A DNA stretch of 64,000 nt from Diploptera punctata (GCA_030220185.1 JASPKZ010003844.1:5556501-5620500), one strand, 5' to 3'; positions 44,254-56,094 are shown, numbered from the stretch's first letter. Translations and numbers: made by a program. The notes: a model not told the origin generated them from the letters alone.

Positions 44254-45184
44254 ATCTAAAGAAAATATTTTGATCAGAGATAACCCTCTTACTTTTGAAC
44301 CAATTAACATTCAGCTAAATCTAGAAGAACCAGTTACAAAATCTGAAACTCCCACACTTGTACTAAAAGCTCTAGCATTAGAAGTTGTGAATAAGAGATA
44401 TCCACCAGAAGAATGGTTACATGTCTACACAGATGGATCTACTATTGATAACAACTCAGGATCAGGAATTACATGTGCATTATTTTCATTTTATCAACCA
44501 GCAGGATACCATACAACAAATTTTGATGCAGAAGTAACGGCTATTCATATTTCACTCCAACAATTACTATACAGAATAAATAAATTTCAAAATGCGGTCA
44601 TACTCTCTGATTCTAAGGCAGCAATATATGCAATAAATTCACACAAAATGAAGTCAATACAAATTAAAGAGTGCTACAAAATGATTCAACAACTCCAAAA
44701 ACTACAGAAAAGAATTCAATTGCAATGGATACCTGCACATTGTGGAATTGCTGGAAATGACACTGCTGATTTTCTTGCCAAAAAAGGCTCCAATTTAATT
44801 CAGAATACTACTAAAAGCTTACCTTTCACATCCATAAAAAGAATAGTTAAAAACAAATATAAAATCAAACACAACCAAGACCTATGTAATAAAGCCAAAG
44901 ACAAAAAATGGAATATTTTAGTAAAGAAGCCAGATATTATTCCAGAATTTCCATGTAAAACTACAGTAGCAACATTTAGACTGCTTACAGAACATGACTA
45001 TTTGGCCAAACATTTATATAAAATAGGAATCTACACGAATCCAAATTGTCCTCTATGCAATAAAGACAAAGAAATGAATGAAGAACACCTACAAACCTGT
45101 GAAGTATTACCTGTTGGATCCACAATAGAGAAATATTGGAGAGCAAGAACGCTAATGGCTTCGGTGCCAAGGCCCAGCATTTGA
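44189..45184 (+). pseudogene. LINE RNase H domain and CCHC-like C-terminus
   Basis: The 331-codon frame reads LHVYTDGSTIDNNSG (first Asp, about residue 80), FDAEVTAIHISL (Glu), ILSDSKAAIYAIN (second Asp) and WIPAHCGIAGNDTADFLAKK (His and last Asp). The full DEDD set of a type I RNase H is visible. CPLCN...EEHLQTC near 287-304 is a CCHC-like Cys/His motif. The frame ends PRPSI just before the AAC tail. It is open throughout, unlike the upstream domains. Confidence 0.85.
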
Positions 45185-45382
45185 AAAACAACAACAACAA
45201 CAACCTTTTTTATGGTATAATTAATTGTTACAAATGTTTTTATATTATCTCTCATATGCACTTTCTGTTGACATTCATACTCTATATATACAATCTGGTA
45301 GCCGTATTTCTTGGAGAGTCAGTCACTGCAAAATAATGCTATAACCTATTCAGAATGTTAAAAAGGAGGTGCTTTCTTTATT

Positions 45383-46460
45383 ATGACTATTTAACTCATG
45401 CCCCAAATGGGAGTCAATGACCAATCACGTTACAATGATTTTTGATTTACAATCAATCACAGTCGTGTTTCACCTCGCTCTTTATCGATTTCTCTTTATC
45501 AGCTCCTGCTTTTGTGATAAAGAAAGCTCCTCCTTTTTAATGTTCTGAACAGGTCAAAGCATTATTTTTCTCCAACAAATATAGCAAATAATGAAAGGAT
45601 TCCTTGATTTTACTGAGTTGTTTACTAAAAAAATAAATGAATAACCCGTAATGTTGATTATGATATACAATTTGATGTGTTTCATTATTTCTCCACTTGG
45701 GTGCACTCTAACAATATTGTGATCTTATTTGGCAATAAATAATTATGATCAAGGTGCAGTGAATGAACATAACCTCACGTTTCTGATTTGTTTTCAAACA
45801 TCGCCATTGACATTAAATATGCATGCATAGTAATTCTGCCCTAGGGCAGGTCTTTCACTGCAATCATAGCATTTCCATCTATGCTTGCAGCTTTACTAGG
45901 GAATTGTAGGTGTGGTAGCTTCCCGTTGCTTTCCACACTGGTGAAGGATGATGATGATAATAAGGATGATGATGGCCATATGATTTCGGGGACCGTTTGG
46001 GCCTTAAAGTTTTCCTGACATTTGTCTTACAGGTGAGAAAAAACCCCGATAAAAACCTCACCCAGAAAAACTGCCCCGACTGGGGATCGAACCTAGGCCC
46101 GCTGCGTGACAAGGCAGCACGCTACCTCGAGACCACAGCGGTGGACTCATTAAATATATAAATATTTTAAAATAACTATAGTTAAACAATAATTTGTGAG
46201 TAAACAGCTTAATTTTATTTGTTAAATAGTCCTAACAAATGCCACTCTTTATTTCCAAATTATCTAGATAAATTCACTCCTCACTTCATGAATCGTGAAT
46301 TTATTGATAATTTGGAAATCACTTGTGGCATTACTTATGATAAACTTTAGCTGGTATATTCTAGGCAAAACACAACTGTGATTGGTTGTAAATAAAAAAT
46401 CATTGAAATATAATTGGTAATTGACTCCCATTTGGGGCATGAGTTAAATAGTTATGTTTA
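45383..46460. mobile_element. Foldback element interrupted by a SINE
   Basis: The ends share ACTATTTAACTCATGCCCC and GGGAGTCAAT over ~88 bp (45383-45475 and 46372-46460). The element is about 755 bp without the SINE at 45821-46147. It has no coding. A partial inverted copy lies at 40655-40960, so the LINE sits between two copies of this family. Confidence 0.8.
45821..46147 (-). mobile_element. SINE family B
   Basis: Target duplication CATTAAATAT at 45811-45820 and 46148-46157. Head and body as in the other copies (B box region GATCGAACCTAGGCCCGC on the plus strand). Confidence 0.9.
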
Positions 46461-46589
46461 ATACATACACCACAATTATTGTCCCTTAAAACTGATCCAC
46501 AAATCACATTTTCAGACCAAAATGTCATATTTCTATTTCACCAAAATACCTCTTTTTCTTACATCAACATTTTAAATATTTCACCCCAT

Positions 46590-46850
46590 GACTAACCCAC
46601 TGCCACTATAAAACACAGAGGATTATGTTCATACAGGCACAAACTCCACACATCCCTATCCAGAATTAATGTTTTCCAATAATTACTTGTATTATTTACT
46701 TCTCTCAAATCATGGTTAATATTATTCTCCCACATCATTCTTGGTTTACCTACTGGGCAGTTTACATCTGGCTTTCCTAGGATACATTTCCATGTCCCTT
46801 TTTCTATTCCCATGTATGCTATATGTCTGCCCATCACAGCATATGAGAGG
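46590..46850 (-). pseudogene. LINE-X C-terminal fragment
   Basis: The minus strand reads GRHIAYMGIEKGTWKCILGK, VGKPRMMWENNINHDLREVN and YWKTLILDRDVWSLCLY: the LINE-X tail. It is open for 81 codons, the best-preserved copy of this segment. Confidence 0.75.
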
Positions 46851-46944
46851 AAATTTTCTCAATGAATTTCAGTACAATATGGGGGCACCCCATGCATCAA
46901 AGAATTTCAAGACGAACAAAAACCAGCCACTATGTTTAAGTTCT

Positions 46945-47262
46945 ATGCTATAATCAAGCAGTTTAAGGCATAATGCATACGTGCTAAACTACAGGACTTG
47001 CACTGGTTCAAGCCCTAGTGGAAGAAAATTTTCTCATGGAATTTTAGCCAATGTAGCCTGTGCCTACCAAATATTATGAGAATTTGAGTAGCTACAATGA
47101 ATACCAGCTTCAGGTTGAGAAAACCAGATATAATATGCTGGAGACCCTATATGCTGGCCACATGTCTTCCCAATACTTGTTAGATGTGATTCATATATGT
47201 GGATGTGAGATCAGCAGCCGGCTGTCAGGACAAGGATCTTCTAGGCCTGTCACACCATGTCA
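46945..47262 (+). mobile_element. SINE family A, old copy
   Basis: CTACAGGACTTGCACTGGTT, GAAGAAAATTTTCTCATGG, GTAGCTACAATGA and GATCAGCAGCCGGC occur in family A order. The A box is decayed. Confidence 0.7.
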
Positions 47263-47380
47263 TTTTTGCTATGATTTTAAAACCCAGGATTCTGATCACA
47301 TCTCACCCCTAAACCACTACACCAGCACTCACCTCTGTGATTACATGTCCATGAAAGGAAAATCTTTTAAGCCTGTCACA

Positions 47381-47381
<1 letters not shown>

Positions 47382-47431
<50 letters not shown>
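47382..47431 (+). repeat. (AT)n microsatellite
   Basis: About 25 AT units immediately before the family B SINE. Confidence 0.95.
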
Positions 47432-47438
<7 letters not shown>

Positions 47439-47440
47439 CT

Positions 47441-47904
47441 CCATCCATAGTAATTCTGCCCAAAGGCAGGTCCTTCACTGCAATCATAGCATTTTCATGC
47501 TATGCTTGCAGCTTTACTAGGGAATTGTAGGTGTGGGAGCTTCCCATTGCTTTCCACACCAGTGAAGGATGATGATAATGTCCTCTATGCAACAAAGACG
47601 AAGAAATGAATGAAGAACATCTACAAACCTGTGAAGTATTACCTGTTGGATCCACCATAGAGAAATATTGGAGAGCAAGAATGCTAATGGCTAAGTTGCC
47701 AAGGCCCAGCATTTGAAAACAACAACATAATGATGAGGATGATGGCCATATGATTTCGGGGACCATTTGGGCCTGACATTTGTTTTTCTGACATTTATCT
47801 TACAGGTGAGAAAAAACCTCACCCAGAAAAACTGCCCCGACTGGGGATCGAACCCAGGCCTGCTGTGTGACAAGGCAGCATGCTACCTCGAGACCACAGC
47901 GGTG

Positions 47905-47908
<4 letters not shown>
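47441..47908 (-). mobile_element. SINE family B interrupted by a LINE 3' fragment
   Basis: The two SINE parts are 47441-47578 and 47736-47908. It is flanked by AT microsatellites on both sides, so its target duplication cannot be read. Confidence 0.85.
47579..47735 (+). mobile_element. 5'-truncated LINE 3' end nested in SINE B
   Basis: Matches 45047-45204 at about 92%: CCTCTATGCAA, ACAAACCTGTGAAGTATTAC, GTTGGATCCAC and the AACAACAAC tail. ATAATG occurs on both sides (before 47579 and after the tail) as a probable short target duplication. Confidence 0.85.

Positions 47909-47945
<37 letters not shown>
47907..47945 (+). repeat. (AT)n microsatellite
   Basis: Perfect AT run directly after the SINE. 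Confidence 0.95.
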
Positions 47946-47955
<10 letters not shown>

Positions 47956-48239
47956 TATATATTTTTTTAAATCTATATTCTGTTGATTTTTTTGTTTTTT
48001 ATTTTATGTTTATTTACATAAGCATCAATATCTGAAGTCATATCATGTATAGAACCTTCAGTTGTAGGCCTATCCAGTAGGCCGTGAAATGTCTACTGTT
48101 TTGCTTGTTTCCCTTTTTTTAATGACAAAGCAAAAGCAAGAAACATTCTCAAGATGTTTGACCTAGAACTAGAACTTTCCAATACATTGTCAACCTAAAT
48201 CTCCAGCACCACAACTATTATTAAGAAAACTGAACAAGT

Positions 48240-51105
48240 ATATTTTTATTACAATAACTAACTCACTGGCACTATTGAACCCATAGATTCATGGCTGTGC
48301 AGACATAAGCTCTCCATACACCCCTATTCTGAGCTAATGTTTTCCAGTTACCTCCCATATAATCTACTTCCCTCAAATCATGGTTAATGTATACTACTGC
48401 CTCATTCTTGGTCTATCAACCGGGTGTTTTCCCTCTGGTTTTCCTACAAACATTTTCCATGCCACTTTCATTCCCCATTCATGCCACATGTCCTACTCAT
48501 TGTAGTCTACGAGACTTAACTTATTATATCAAGTTTCCTATAAAGATCATGTAGAGGCCGTTTCACTAAGGAAGAAGCATGTCCTCAGATGCGCAGAAGA
48601 CCAGTTTCATCCCCTTGACTGCAGGTAGTCTAACGTACAGGCATACACATTCAATTCCAAAATAGTGTACTGTCAGTCTAAAAAATATTGGTTTTCGTCA
48701 CCTTACTTCTAAAACCTCGTAAGATTCTTGATCTACCAACTGGCCGTTTTCCCTCTGGTTTTCCTACAAGAAGCTTCCATAGCCTACACCTCTTTCATTC
48801 CCTATTTGTGCCACATGTCCTACCTATTTCAAAATTATTTTTTTTTTTTTATTTTTATTACATTAGGTTTGGAAATTTACTATAGGCCTAATGGAGTTCT
48901 CGTATCCAATATAATTAATGTAAGTGATGAGTTTGATTTAAAAATAATAATATTAATATTAACATGAATAATATTTGATAAATTATTGGTTTGCAATAAT
49001 TTTATTCTCATTTTCTTCCAGTTTTAAGGACACCCAGTACTTATTTGGGTTAAAAAAATCTTTTTTTTTTTTGCTTCAAAAAATCCAGTAAGGTCTATTT
49101 TATCGATGTGTAATATTAGTTTGTCGATTTTGGACATTTAAACCCATAAAAATTGATTTTTAAAAATGGCGTCTCTGTGTTCTCCTAATGTGCACTTTTT
49201 TTTTTTTTTTTTTTTGCATTTTCCCGTAACTTGTATTTTTTAATATTTTGGTACACTTTTCTCTGAAACTATGAAAGATAGGAGAATTATTTTTGGCATG
49301 GATATGCAGTTTAAAGAGCTCTATAATAATAAGTTAAATTTATCTTTGTGCTATTGATAGTGTTTGAAGTAAAAAAAAAAAAAAATTATGCAACATTTTT
49401 AACAAAAAAATTGGTCTTTGAATTTTTTAAAAATAAATTACAATCAATATCTGAACACAAGCAAACCTTATTATTGTCAAATGAACCATGGACAATAACA
49501 TACTAAATTTTGGAAACAATTGGATAAGTAGTTTGTGAAAAAACTGTACCAAGACAATACTTTTAACATAATGGATTTTTTTTTGTATTTTAAATTACTC
49601 ATAAAGAAATATGTCTAAAAAGTTAACCAAAGTGTCATTATGTTCAGGAAGACTTGTTTAATTAGTGACATAATTTTCATACACACAACTTAAGAATAAG
49701 CTGAAAAAATAATTATTTTTGCATGTCCTATTTTTAAACCAAATTGCAAGGAAATTAGTACCGGGTGCCCTTAAGGAATTTGACATGATACATAGTTATT
49801 ATAATCATTTCCTATTCAGGGTTAATATTTTCATTACGACTAGTAACCATGATTTTGCAGATACGGACAAAGCCTGCTGATAGGGATCGTTTCCCCAAGA
49901 CCCTACGTTTACCTGCGCGAGTTTTGTAGGTCATGCTTCTTCCTTAGTGAAACGACCTCTAGCTCACTATTACATAGTATTCTCTATTTAATCTATCTGT
50001 TCATCTTGGTCCAAAAATTTTCTTAAAAACTTTATTCTGACATACTCTAAATCATTTTTCTTCCCTTAAAGCGAGAGTTCATGTTTTGCATCTTTACGAC
50101 TGTGAGAATAATAATTTTGTATATTTTCAGTTTATTTTTTTAGAGAAGTTGGAGTGACAACAATACCTTTAATGCATAATAGCATGCATTTACCAGAATT
50201 GAGCGTATATTTAATTTTTTATGCATCTTATTCCTTTTTGTAGTTATTTGTTCCTAGGTATTTGAATTCAGTTAGTTCTTCAAAATTTCCCTCATTTATA
50301 ATTGACAGTCCATTAACATTATAGGTTATAATGTATTTCTGTGTGTGACCATAGATCTTGTTTTATTGATGTTTACTTCCAATCCCAATTTCTTAGTGTT
50401 ACTCAATGGAACGTGGAAGCTGGCCCTTAGTATTTCTTCATTCACCTGTATCATTAGCATAAACTAACAGCTTATTAATACTATTGAGTTGTAGACTGTT
50501 TAACCCTCTATTGATGACGTACTCTAGCACAAAATTGAATAGTAGATGAGATAGTGCATCTCCTTTTTTAACCCAATGTGAATTTTAAAAGTATCTGAAA
50601 ACTGCTTGCCTACACGCATCCTATTCTTTGCGTCATTTATGCACATTTGAATATGTTTACCTTTTTAGGAATACTGAACTCCAGCAATATACTATTTGAC
50701 TTCTACCTCTTAATTGAATTGTATGGCTTTTTTGAAGGCTATATATAATTGACCACAACTACGATGGAAGGACGTCACCATACCCTGGACCTGTAGTGAA
50801 TGAACATGCAACAAGCTGCCAGCTTTCATGCATAGAGGAAGAAGATATAATCGAGTCACAGTGCTATCATATTTCCATTTATTTTTTATAATCTGTCTTA
50901 TACTAAAAATCTTTTGTAGTCCTATTTCTTCTAAATCCACATGGAAGATCATGTATTATGTTGTCATTATACAGAGTAAGTTTGGATACTAATATATTTG
51001 TCAGAATTTTGAACGAAATTTAAAGTAATAAGATGCCTCCATAATTTTTGCAGTTTTATCTCCTTTCTTATAAATTGGTATAATTCTATTCATTCAATTG
51101 GAAGA
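48240..51105 (-). pseudogene. LINE-X RT and C-terminus, split by a DNA transposon
   Basis: On the minus strand, from 51105: ISDKKALPIE and a degraded IELYQFIRK, CNNYGGISLL-like remnants, SIRQIIKNKWKYDSTV, then QLYIAFKKAIQFN (motif A, normally DFKKAYDS). FSIPKKVN, a decayed GLKQGDALSPLLF region near 50560 and the C-terminal words at 48510-48250 follow. The 48554-49959 element interrupts it. It corresponds block by block to the plus copy at 13330-15015. Many stops. Confidence 0.7.
48554..49959. mobile_element. TA-flanked DNA transposon, 1406 bp, non-autonomous
   Basis: Termini GAGGCCGTTTCACTAAGG and the complement of CCTTAGTGAAACGACCTC continue through GAAGAAGCATG as ~28-bp inverted repeats. 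TA flanks both ends (48552-48553, 49960-49961). Comparison with the LINE copy near 14706 shows the empty site CATGTAG, so one TA was duplicated on insertion. The inside has no transposase, only T-rich sequence and a LINE-X scrap at 48725-48850. Confidence 0.85.
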
Positions 51106-51189
51106 GCCTTTTTATCCGAAATCATATCGAGGAACCAACATATCTTGTCAAATTTTACTTCCCCTGATTTTATTAGATTGTTGCATCAA

Positions 51190-51560
51190 GACTGTGTTTA
51201 TTTCAAAAGGTATTAAGAAAAATGCATGGACCAATATGAGACAAGGGAGAATGGCATATAACTCCGAGCACTATCAGTTATGTAAGTCTCCTAATTTAGT
51301 TACATCAATTACAGTTTCAAGATTGCAATGAGCAGGACATGTACAACGAATGACTGAACATGAGATTTCCAAGAAAATTATGGAATATAAATTTGAAGGA
51401 AAAAAAAAAAAGAAAAGAATTTGGGACAAGAGAGACTGTGTTGAATGGATGGAATTTTGGAGGGCAGAATATAGAAATGGTGGCTGGAAGTTAGAAACAA
51501 AGATGCCCGGAGGAGAGTTCTGAGGGAAGTTGAGGCTCGAATTGAGCTGTAGTGCTGCTG
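51190..51560 (+). pseudogene. LINE C-terminal fragment (same family as 3545-3790)
   Basis: The plus strand reads INYSFKIAMSRTC in one frame and AGHVQRMTEHEI in the next, then EYKFEGKKKKKRIWDKRDCV, WRAEYRNGGW and a final EARIEL stop typical of a LINE 3' end. Confidence 0.6.
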
Positions 51561-51929
51561 GCTAATTTTATCAAGCTGCTGGGATCCTATCTGAACCTGA
51601 TGGTTTATAAATCCAATTTTTCTATCATTTCAACCTCTAATGTACAGCCTTTGAAAAAGTGATGGCGCAACTCTTGATGGTGGAAAGTTAAAAGTTTTGA
51701 AGAGCGATTCACACGAGTAAGTTGTTACACGTGCTGTCTCTTTTGAGGTCAAATCCGGTAGCATAAGGGGCCAATCATAGATTTATACCAATCGTTATTG
51801 AAGGAATTTCAACAAATATATATATTAATTGAATTTCTAAGTTAAGAGAGTTATCAGATGACTGAAAGGGAGTAATGGTCTCAAACCAATCAATAGCAAA
51901 TTAGCATTTTTGCAGTATTTGTATCATTC
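51561..51929. other. No gene seen
   Basis: AT-rich, unassigned. Confidence 0.4.
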
Positions 51930-52005
51930 ATTTTAGTAGAGCAGTCGGTAAGATGCTTTCTTGCAACGACACAGGCCCAGGTTCGTTCCTGGTCAGGATT
52001 TTTTT
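51930..52005 (+). repeat. tRNA-like sequence
   Basis: TAGAGCAGTCGGTAAGATGC (A-box region) and CCAGGTTCGTTCCTGG (B box) at tRNA spacing, followed by a T run usable as a pol III stop. Not a full cloverleaf. Confidence 0.5.
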
Positions 52006-52233
52006 AATAATGACATGTTTTATAATGCCTACATGTTACCAGGCTAAGTTATATAAATAAATTTGTATATATATGGAAATTAATTAATTAAAGGAACAGC
52101 TCATATATATATATATATTTTTATTTATTGAATAACGATTGTAAAATCTTGTTACTTTGTTTAAAAAACACAAGGCATAACAAGATTGTTTATTTCCACT
52201 ACCTATGTAAAATGTCTCTAATTAATTTAAATT

Positions 52234-52554
52234 CCATCCATAGTAATTCTGCCTGAGGGCAGGTCCTTCACTGCAATCATAGAATTTTCATGCTATGCTT
52301 TGCAGCTTTACTAGGGAATTTTTTAGGTGTGTTAGCTTCCCATTGCCTTCCACACCGGTGAAGGATGATGATGGTGATGATGGCCATATGATTTCGGGGA
52401 CAGTTTGGGCCTTAACGTTTTCCTGACATTTGTCTTACAGGTGAGGAAAAACCCCGATAAAAACCTCACCCAGAAAAACTGTCCCGACCGGGGATCGAAC
52501 CCGGGCCTGCTGCATGACAAGACAGCATGCTACCTCGAGACCACAGTGGTGGAC
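52234..52554 (-). mobile_element. SINE family B with 13-bp target duplication
   Basis: ATTAATTTAAATT occurs at 52221-52233 and 52555-52567. On the plus strand the B-box region reads GGGGATCGAACCCGGGCC. This is one of the best copies of the family. Confidence 0.92.
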
Positions 52555-52644
52555 ATTAATTTAAATTAAGACAAGTTAATATATAATTTCATTATACAAG
52601 TAAGTCCTGGAGTATTGCATCGCTTCAGACAGACAGTTTCTAGC

Positions 52645-52735
52645 AGGGAACGGTTGTGGTCTAGTGGAGGGAGCTTATATTTCCCATGCAGGAGGTTGCG
52701 TGTTCGATCCTGCTGTCATGCTTTTTTTTTCTCCC
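52645..52735 (+). repeat. tRNA-like sequence with T-run
   Basis: TTGTGGTCTAGTGGAGGGAG (A-box region) and GCGTGTTCGATCCTGC (B box), followed within 15 bases by eight or more T. Likely SINE head or tRNA pseudogene. Confidence 0.5.
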
Positions 52736-52974
52736 TCTCGTCCTTATCTCAATTTTCTTTGTTTTGTTTTATTTTAATTTTTTGCTTTGTTTTATTTACA
52801 GCATTTACCGCACTACTTATATATGCAAAATTATTTTCCATTGCACGTCATACAACGAAATAGAATGGATTTTAATCTCTCAAATAGTCTTATACTTGTG
52901 AACCAAACAACTGGCCTCTGGTCATGCGCTGAGGCTTCGTTCTGGGACTTGAAAATTACCTGTGTGCCAACAAT

Positions 52975-54860
52975 TATTTCAAAGGCTGTACATGGTTCTG
53001 TGACTAACATTTTTGCTCACTGAAAATCATCCTCTTCAATATCCTGTTCTGCATGCACATTTAATAGCTGATTAAATTAACTTTTCCATCTATTTAATAT
53101 ACCCCTGTAATCTGCAATCATATCCTTATTTTTATTCCTAATTATGTTTGTTCTAGCTTGAAACTCTTTTCTCTTTATCCTAATTCCCTGATATAATTAT
53201 CTGATGTTCCTTCATTTGAAGATCATTAATCTTCTCTCTCAAATATTCTCTCTTTTTAATAATAAATTAACTAGTGGTTCCACTTTAATCCTATCAAATT
53301 GTTCTAAATTTACTTAATTTGAATCATGTAACAAATTAATTTTTGCTAGCTTTTTTTCTTTACATGTTAGCATATTCCTTATCAAACCATTTCTTGTTTT
53401 GCCTCTTTTTTTAAATAACCTATGCTTTCTGATGGCGACATTTAATAGTATCTCTTAAAGCCTCCAATTCTTTACCCATACCAATTTCTTCGGTTGTCAT
53501 ATTTTTGTCTGAAGACTCCATATTTCAAATCTATTAGCAATTTTGATCTGGTATTTTTCTGCAATTAATCATTTCTTAAGTTTATTATATGAATTTTTCA
53601 GGATCATCTTTAGTGTTTGTTCCTTTCTTAAGTAAAAATCATTCTCTGATTTTCATCCTGACCAGATGATGATCTGAATTGAAGTCTGCTCCTCTAACTG
53701 ATCTAACATCGATAAATTTTAGTGTGCCAATGTTTATCCACTAATAAATTATGTATTTGGTTTCGAGTTTCACCATCTAGTGAAGTCTAGATGTATATGT
53801 TTTGTGCTGGAATGTTGTACTCTTAACAATAAGATTCTTTGAGATAGCAAAGGTGACTAATCTAACTACATTGTCATTACTATATTCATGAAGACTGAAT
53901 CCGCCCATTGTTAGCCTGAAAATATCTTCATGCCTCACTTTTGCATTATATCATTTTCATATGATATCATGAAAGACTATCAAATACACATTCTAATTCT
54001 TCATAGTACTCGTTCTTTATCTTTCATCCTTATCTGTGCGACTGTTTACATTTACAATTACAAAATCATGCTATTTGCCCTTTAGAATTATTATGATATC
54101 CTATTGCTGAACAACCTAACATCTCAGATAGTAGAGAGGATCCTCTTTTGGACTAAAAAACTCATTCTGAATTTAGGTCTCGCTTCACTGCCATAGTATA
54201 ATGCAAAGCTTCCTGATCCTTGAATACATTATCCTGGCCATCTAACTTCTTGTAAAGCCAGTATATCCAGGGGTGATTTATCATCATCATCATCATCAAC
54301 AAGGATTAAGCCATATGGCCAGTTCTGATCTCATTATAGGTCAAATTGGTCCTTCCATCTCTTCAATGGTCTTCCCAACATTCTTCTACCTTTTGGTTTA
54401 TAATTATACATTCTTCTTGGTATGCGCTGTTCATTCATTCGTAATACGTGCTGAAGATAAGCATTTTGATATTTTATTCTTTCACAGAGATTAAATATAT
54501 TAAGTTCTGTTCTTATATCTTCGTTTTTCTTTTTATCGGTCCTTTGGTATCCTGCTATTGCTCTCAACATCTTCATTTCTGCAGCCTCTATTTGTTTACT
54601 ATCTGCCTTTGTTAATGTCCAGGTTGTAATTTATCTAATTCCTGTATTAATATTTCTAGTGCATCACCATTATATAATATCCTCACATTCTATGTTCCCG
54701 GAACATGTCCCTGTGTTTGGGCCTTTGCTATGGATATCCTGAAGTAGTCCCTGCCTGGAGAGATGAGTGATGGAGTATTTTACCTCAGGAAAAAATTTAT
54801 CCCAGTGTAACTTATGCCCACATTTCTTAATGGTTATACTTTTCTTACAATAACTCAATT
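52975..54860 (-). mobile_element. RTE-like LINE, degraded, with nested RTE
   Basis: Minus-strand sister of the 4285-6830 element. From 54860: 5' region with GCAGGGACTACTTC, endonuclease start (near 54715), [nested copy], LLALQEVRW-like remnant, GGFSLHEYSNDNVVRLVTFA and ISKNLIVKST, GADFNSDHHLVRMKI (endonuclease end), then interior sequence ending in the RT N-terminus near 53000. It keeps ~450 bp lost from the 5-kb copy. Many stops. Confidence 0.75.
54283..54628 (-). mobile_element. RTE 3' fragment nested in RTE, with target duplication
   Basis: It encodes AEMKMLRAIAGYQRTDKKKN, IKYQNAYLQHVLRMNEQRIP and GRRMLGRPLKRWKDQ, ending with a GAT repeat. GATAAAT (plus strand ATTTATC) is present on both sides (54276-54282, 54629-54635) and only once in the uninterrupted copy near 4530. 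Confidence 0.85.
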
Positions 54861-54904
54861 TTATATAAATTGTAGAAATTGATTTATCAAAAAATATATT
54901 TTAA

Positions 54905-55125
54905 TTTCTCATGCACTGGCACTATTAATCCCAGAAGTTCATGGGAGTATAGGCATAAGATATTCATACATTCCTACCTGATTTCCAATCATTACCTATA
55001 TAATTCAACTCCCTCCAATCATGGACAATGTTCTATCACTTCATTCTACTGTGTTTTCCTACAAATAATTTCTGTGTCAATCTTTCATTTCACATTCATG
55101 TGTTATATGAATATGTTCCACCATA
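54905..55125 (-). pseudogene. LINE-X 3' end
   Basis: The plus strand shows CACTGGCACTATTAATCCC, ATTCATACATTCCTACC, CCCTCCAATCATGG and CATTCATGTG in the same order as 48245-48490. 5'-truncated. Confidence 0.6.
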
Positions 55126-56094
55126 TCTCTGGAACAATCAGATTTGGTACACATAACAATTGGAAAACTTACTCTTGGGGAGGAGTTTATAGACTTCTAG
55201 CATCCTTAGGTAGAGTGAGAAAGGATGACATGTAAAAATAATCCTAAATAAGTGATATTAGTCAAATCCGTAGTTTTCAGGGTCACTAATCTGATTTGTT
55301 TCAGTCCCAAATACATTTTGAAAAGTCAGTATTTGACTCCCAACATCCCTTAGTGGAATAAGAGGGGATGATATAAAAATTATCTAAAATGTCAATGTGG
55401 AATTCATAGTTTCCTACAACTCCAAATGAGTAGAGATGATCCTAATGCTGTTTAAGTCTAAGAATAGCCTCCTTTGGCATGGGGTGAAAATTAGTTAAAA
55501 TCTATTTCTTTTTGCCAATTTTTAATCTTAGATTCTTAATGGTTAGAGGTATAGCAAAATAAATTGTCTGTGAAGTGTGCAAACAGGAGTGGTTTATTGA
55601 CTTTTTAAGGTCACCTGACAATTGGCAGACAAAGAGGGAGTATGTGGGTGGGGACGTGAACAAATGTATATCTAGATGTGAGAATTATGATTGATGCTAT
55701 CGGTAAGAGGAGGAGAAGAAAGAGAGAGGAGGTGTGTCTGGACTTAGTGGTATTTTCACTGTGGACATTTTATTTGTCTATACCTCTACCTACTCATAGC
55801 CCTAAATTTATAATAAAGCAATTCTTCCAACTACTCACCAAGATTCTTCCAATTTGCTCCACTAACATCAGTCGAGTTGCACCATAGAGGGAACCAAATC
55901 TGGAGTAGCCATAAGTTACACCCATGGAGGTTCATATACAAATTTTAGTGGGGACATCTGCATCTTCATCCGTCCCAGCAATTTCTACCTGTAAAGACAA
56001 ATACAAGTGTAATGTAAAGCCAGAGGTGATTAATTTTTCATAAATATAAAATATATATTATATCATTAACATTGGGGATGTCGTAATAATACAG
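55126..56094. other. No gene recognised
   Basis: Contains local repeats (TTAGG.AGA.TGAGA.AGGATGA-type words near 55210 and 55355) and a purine-rich stretch at 55700-55735. No domain found in either strand. Confidence 0.35.

Larger units (their letters stand above)
41225..45204 (+). mobile_element. I-group-like LINE with endonuclease, RT and RNase H; inactive
   Basis: A non-LTR element whose domains run EN, RT, RNase H, CCHC-like motif in that order, ending in an (AAC)n tail at 45185-45204. No ORF1 with zinc knuckles precedes the endonuclease; only about 280 bp of non-coding leader was found. An RNase H domain is characteristic of the I, R1 and LOA-type clades. One stop and at least three frame changes make it inactive. 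A 5'-truncated relative lies at 47579-47735. Confidence 0.8.

Noticed and set aside
45879..46112. 77-codon minus frame, recurring as similar frames near 52332 and 62435
   Set aside because: All fall in family B SINEs on the minus strand; they are translated SINE sequence.
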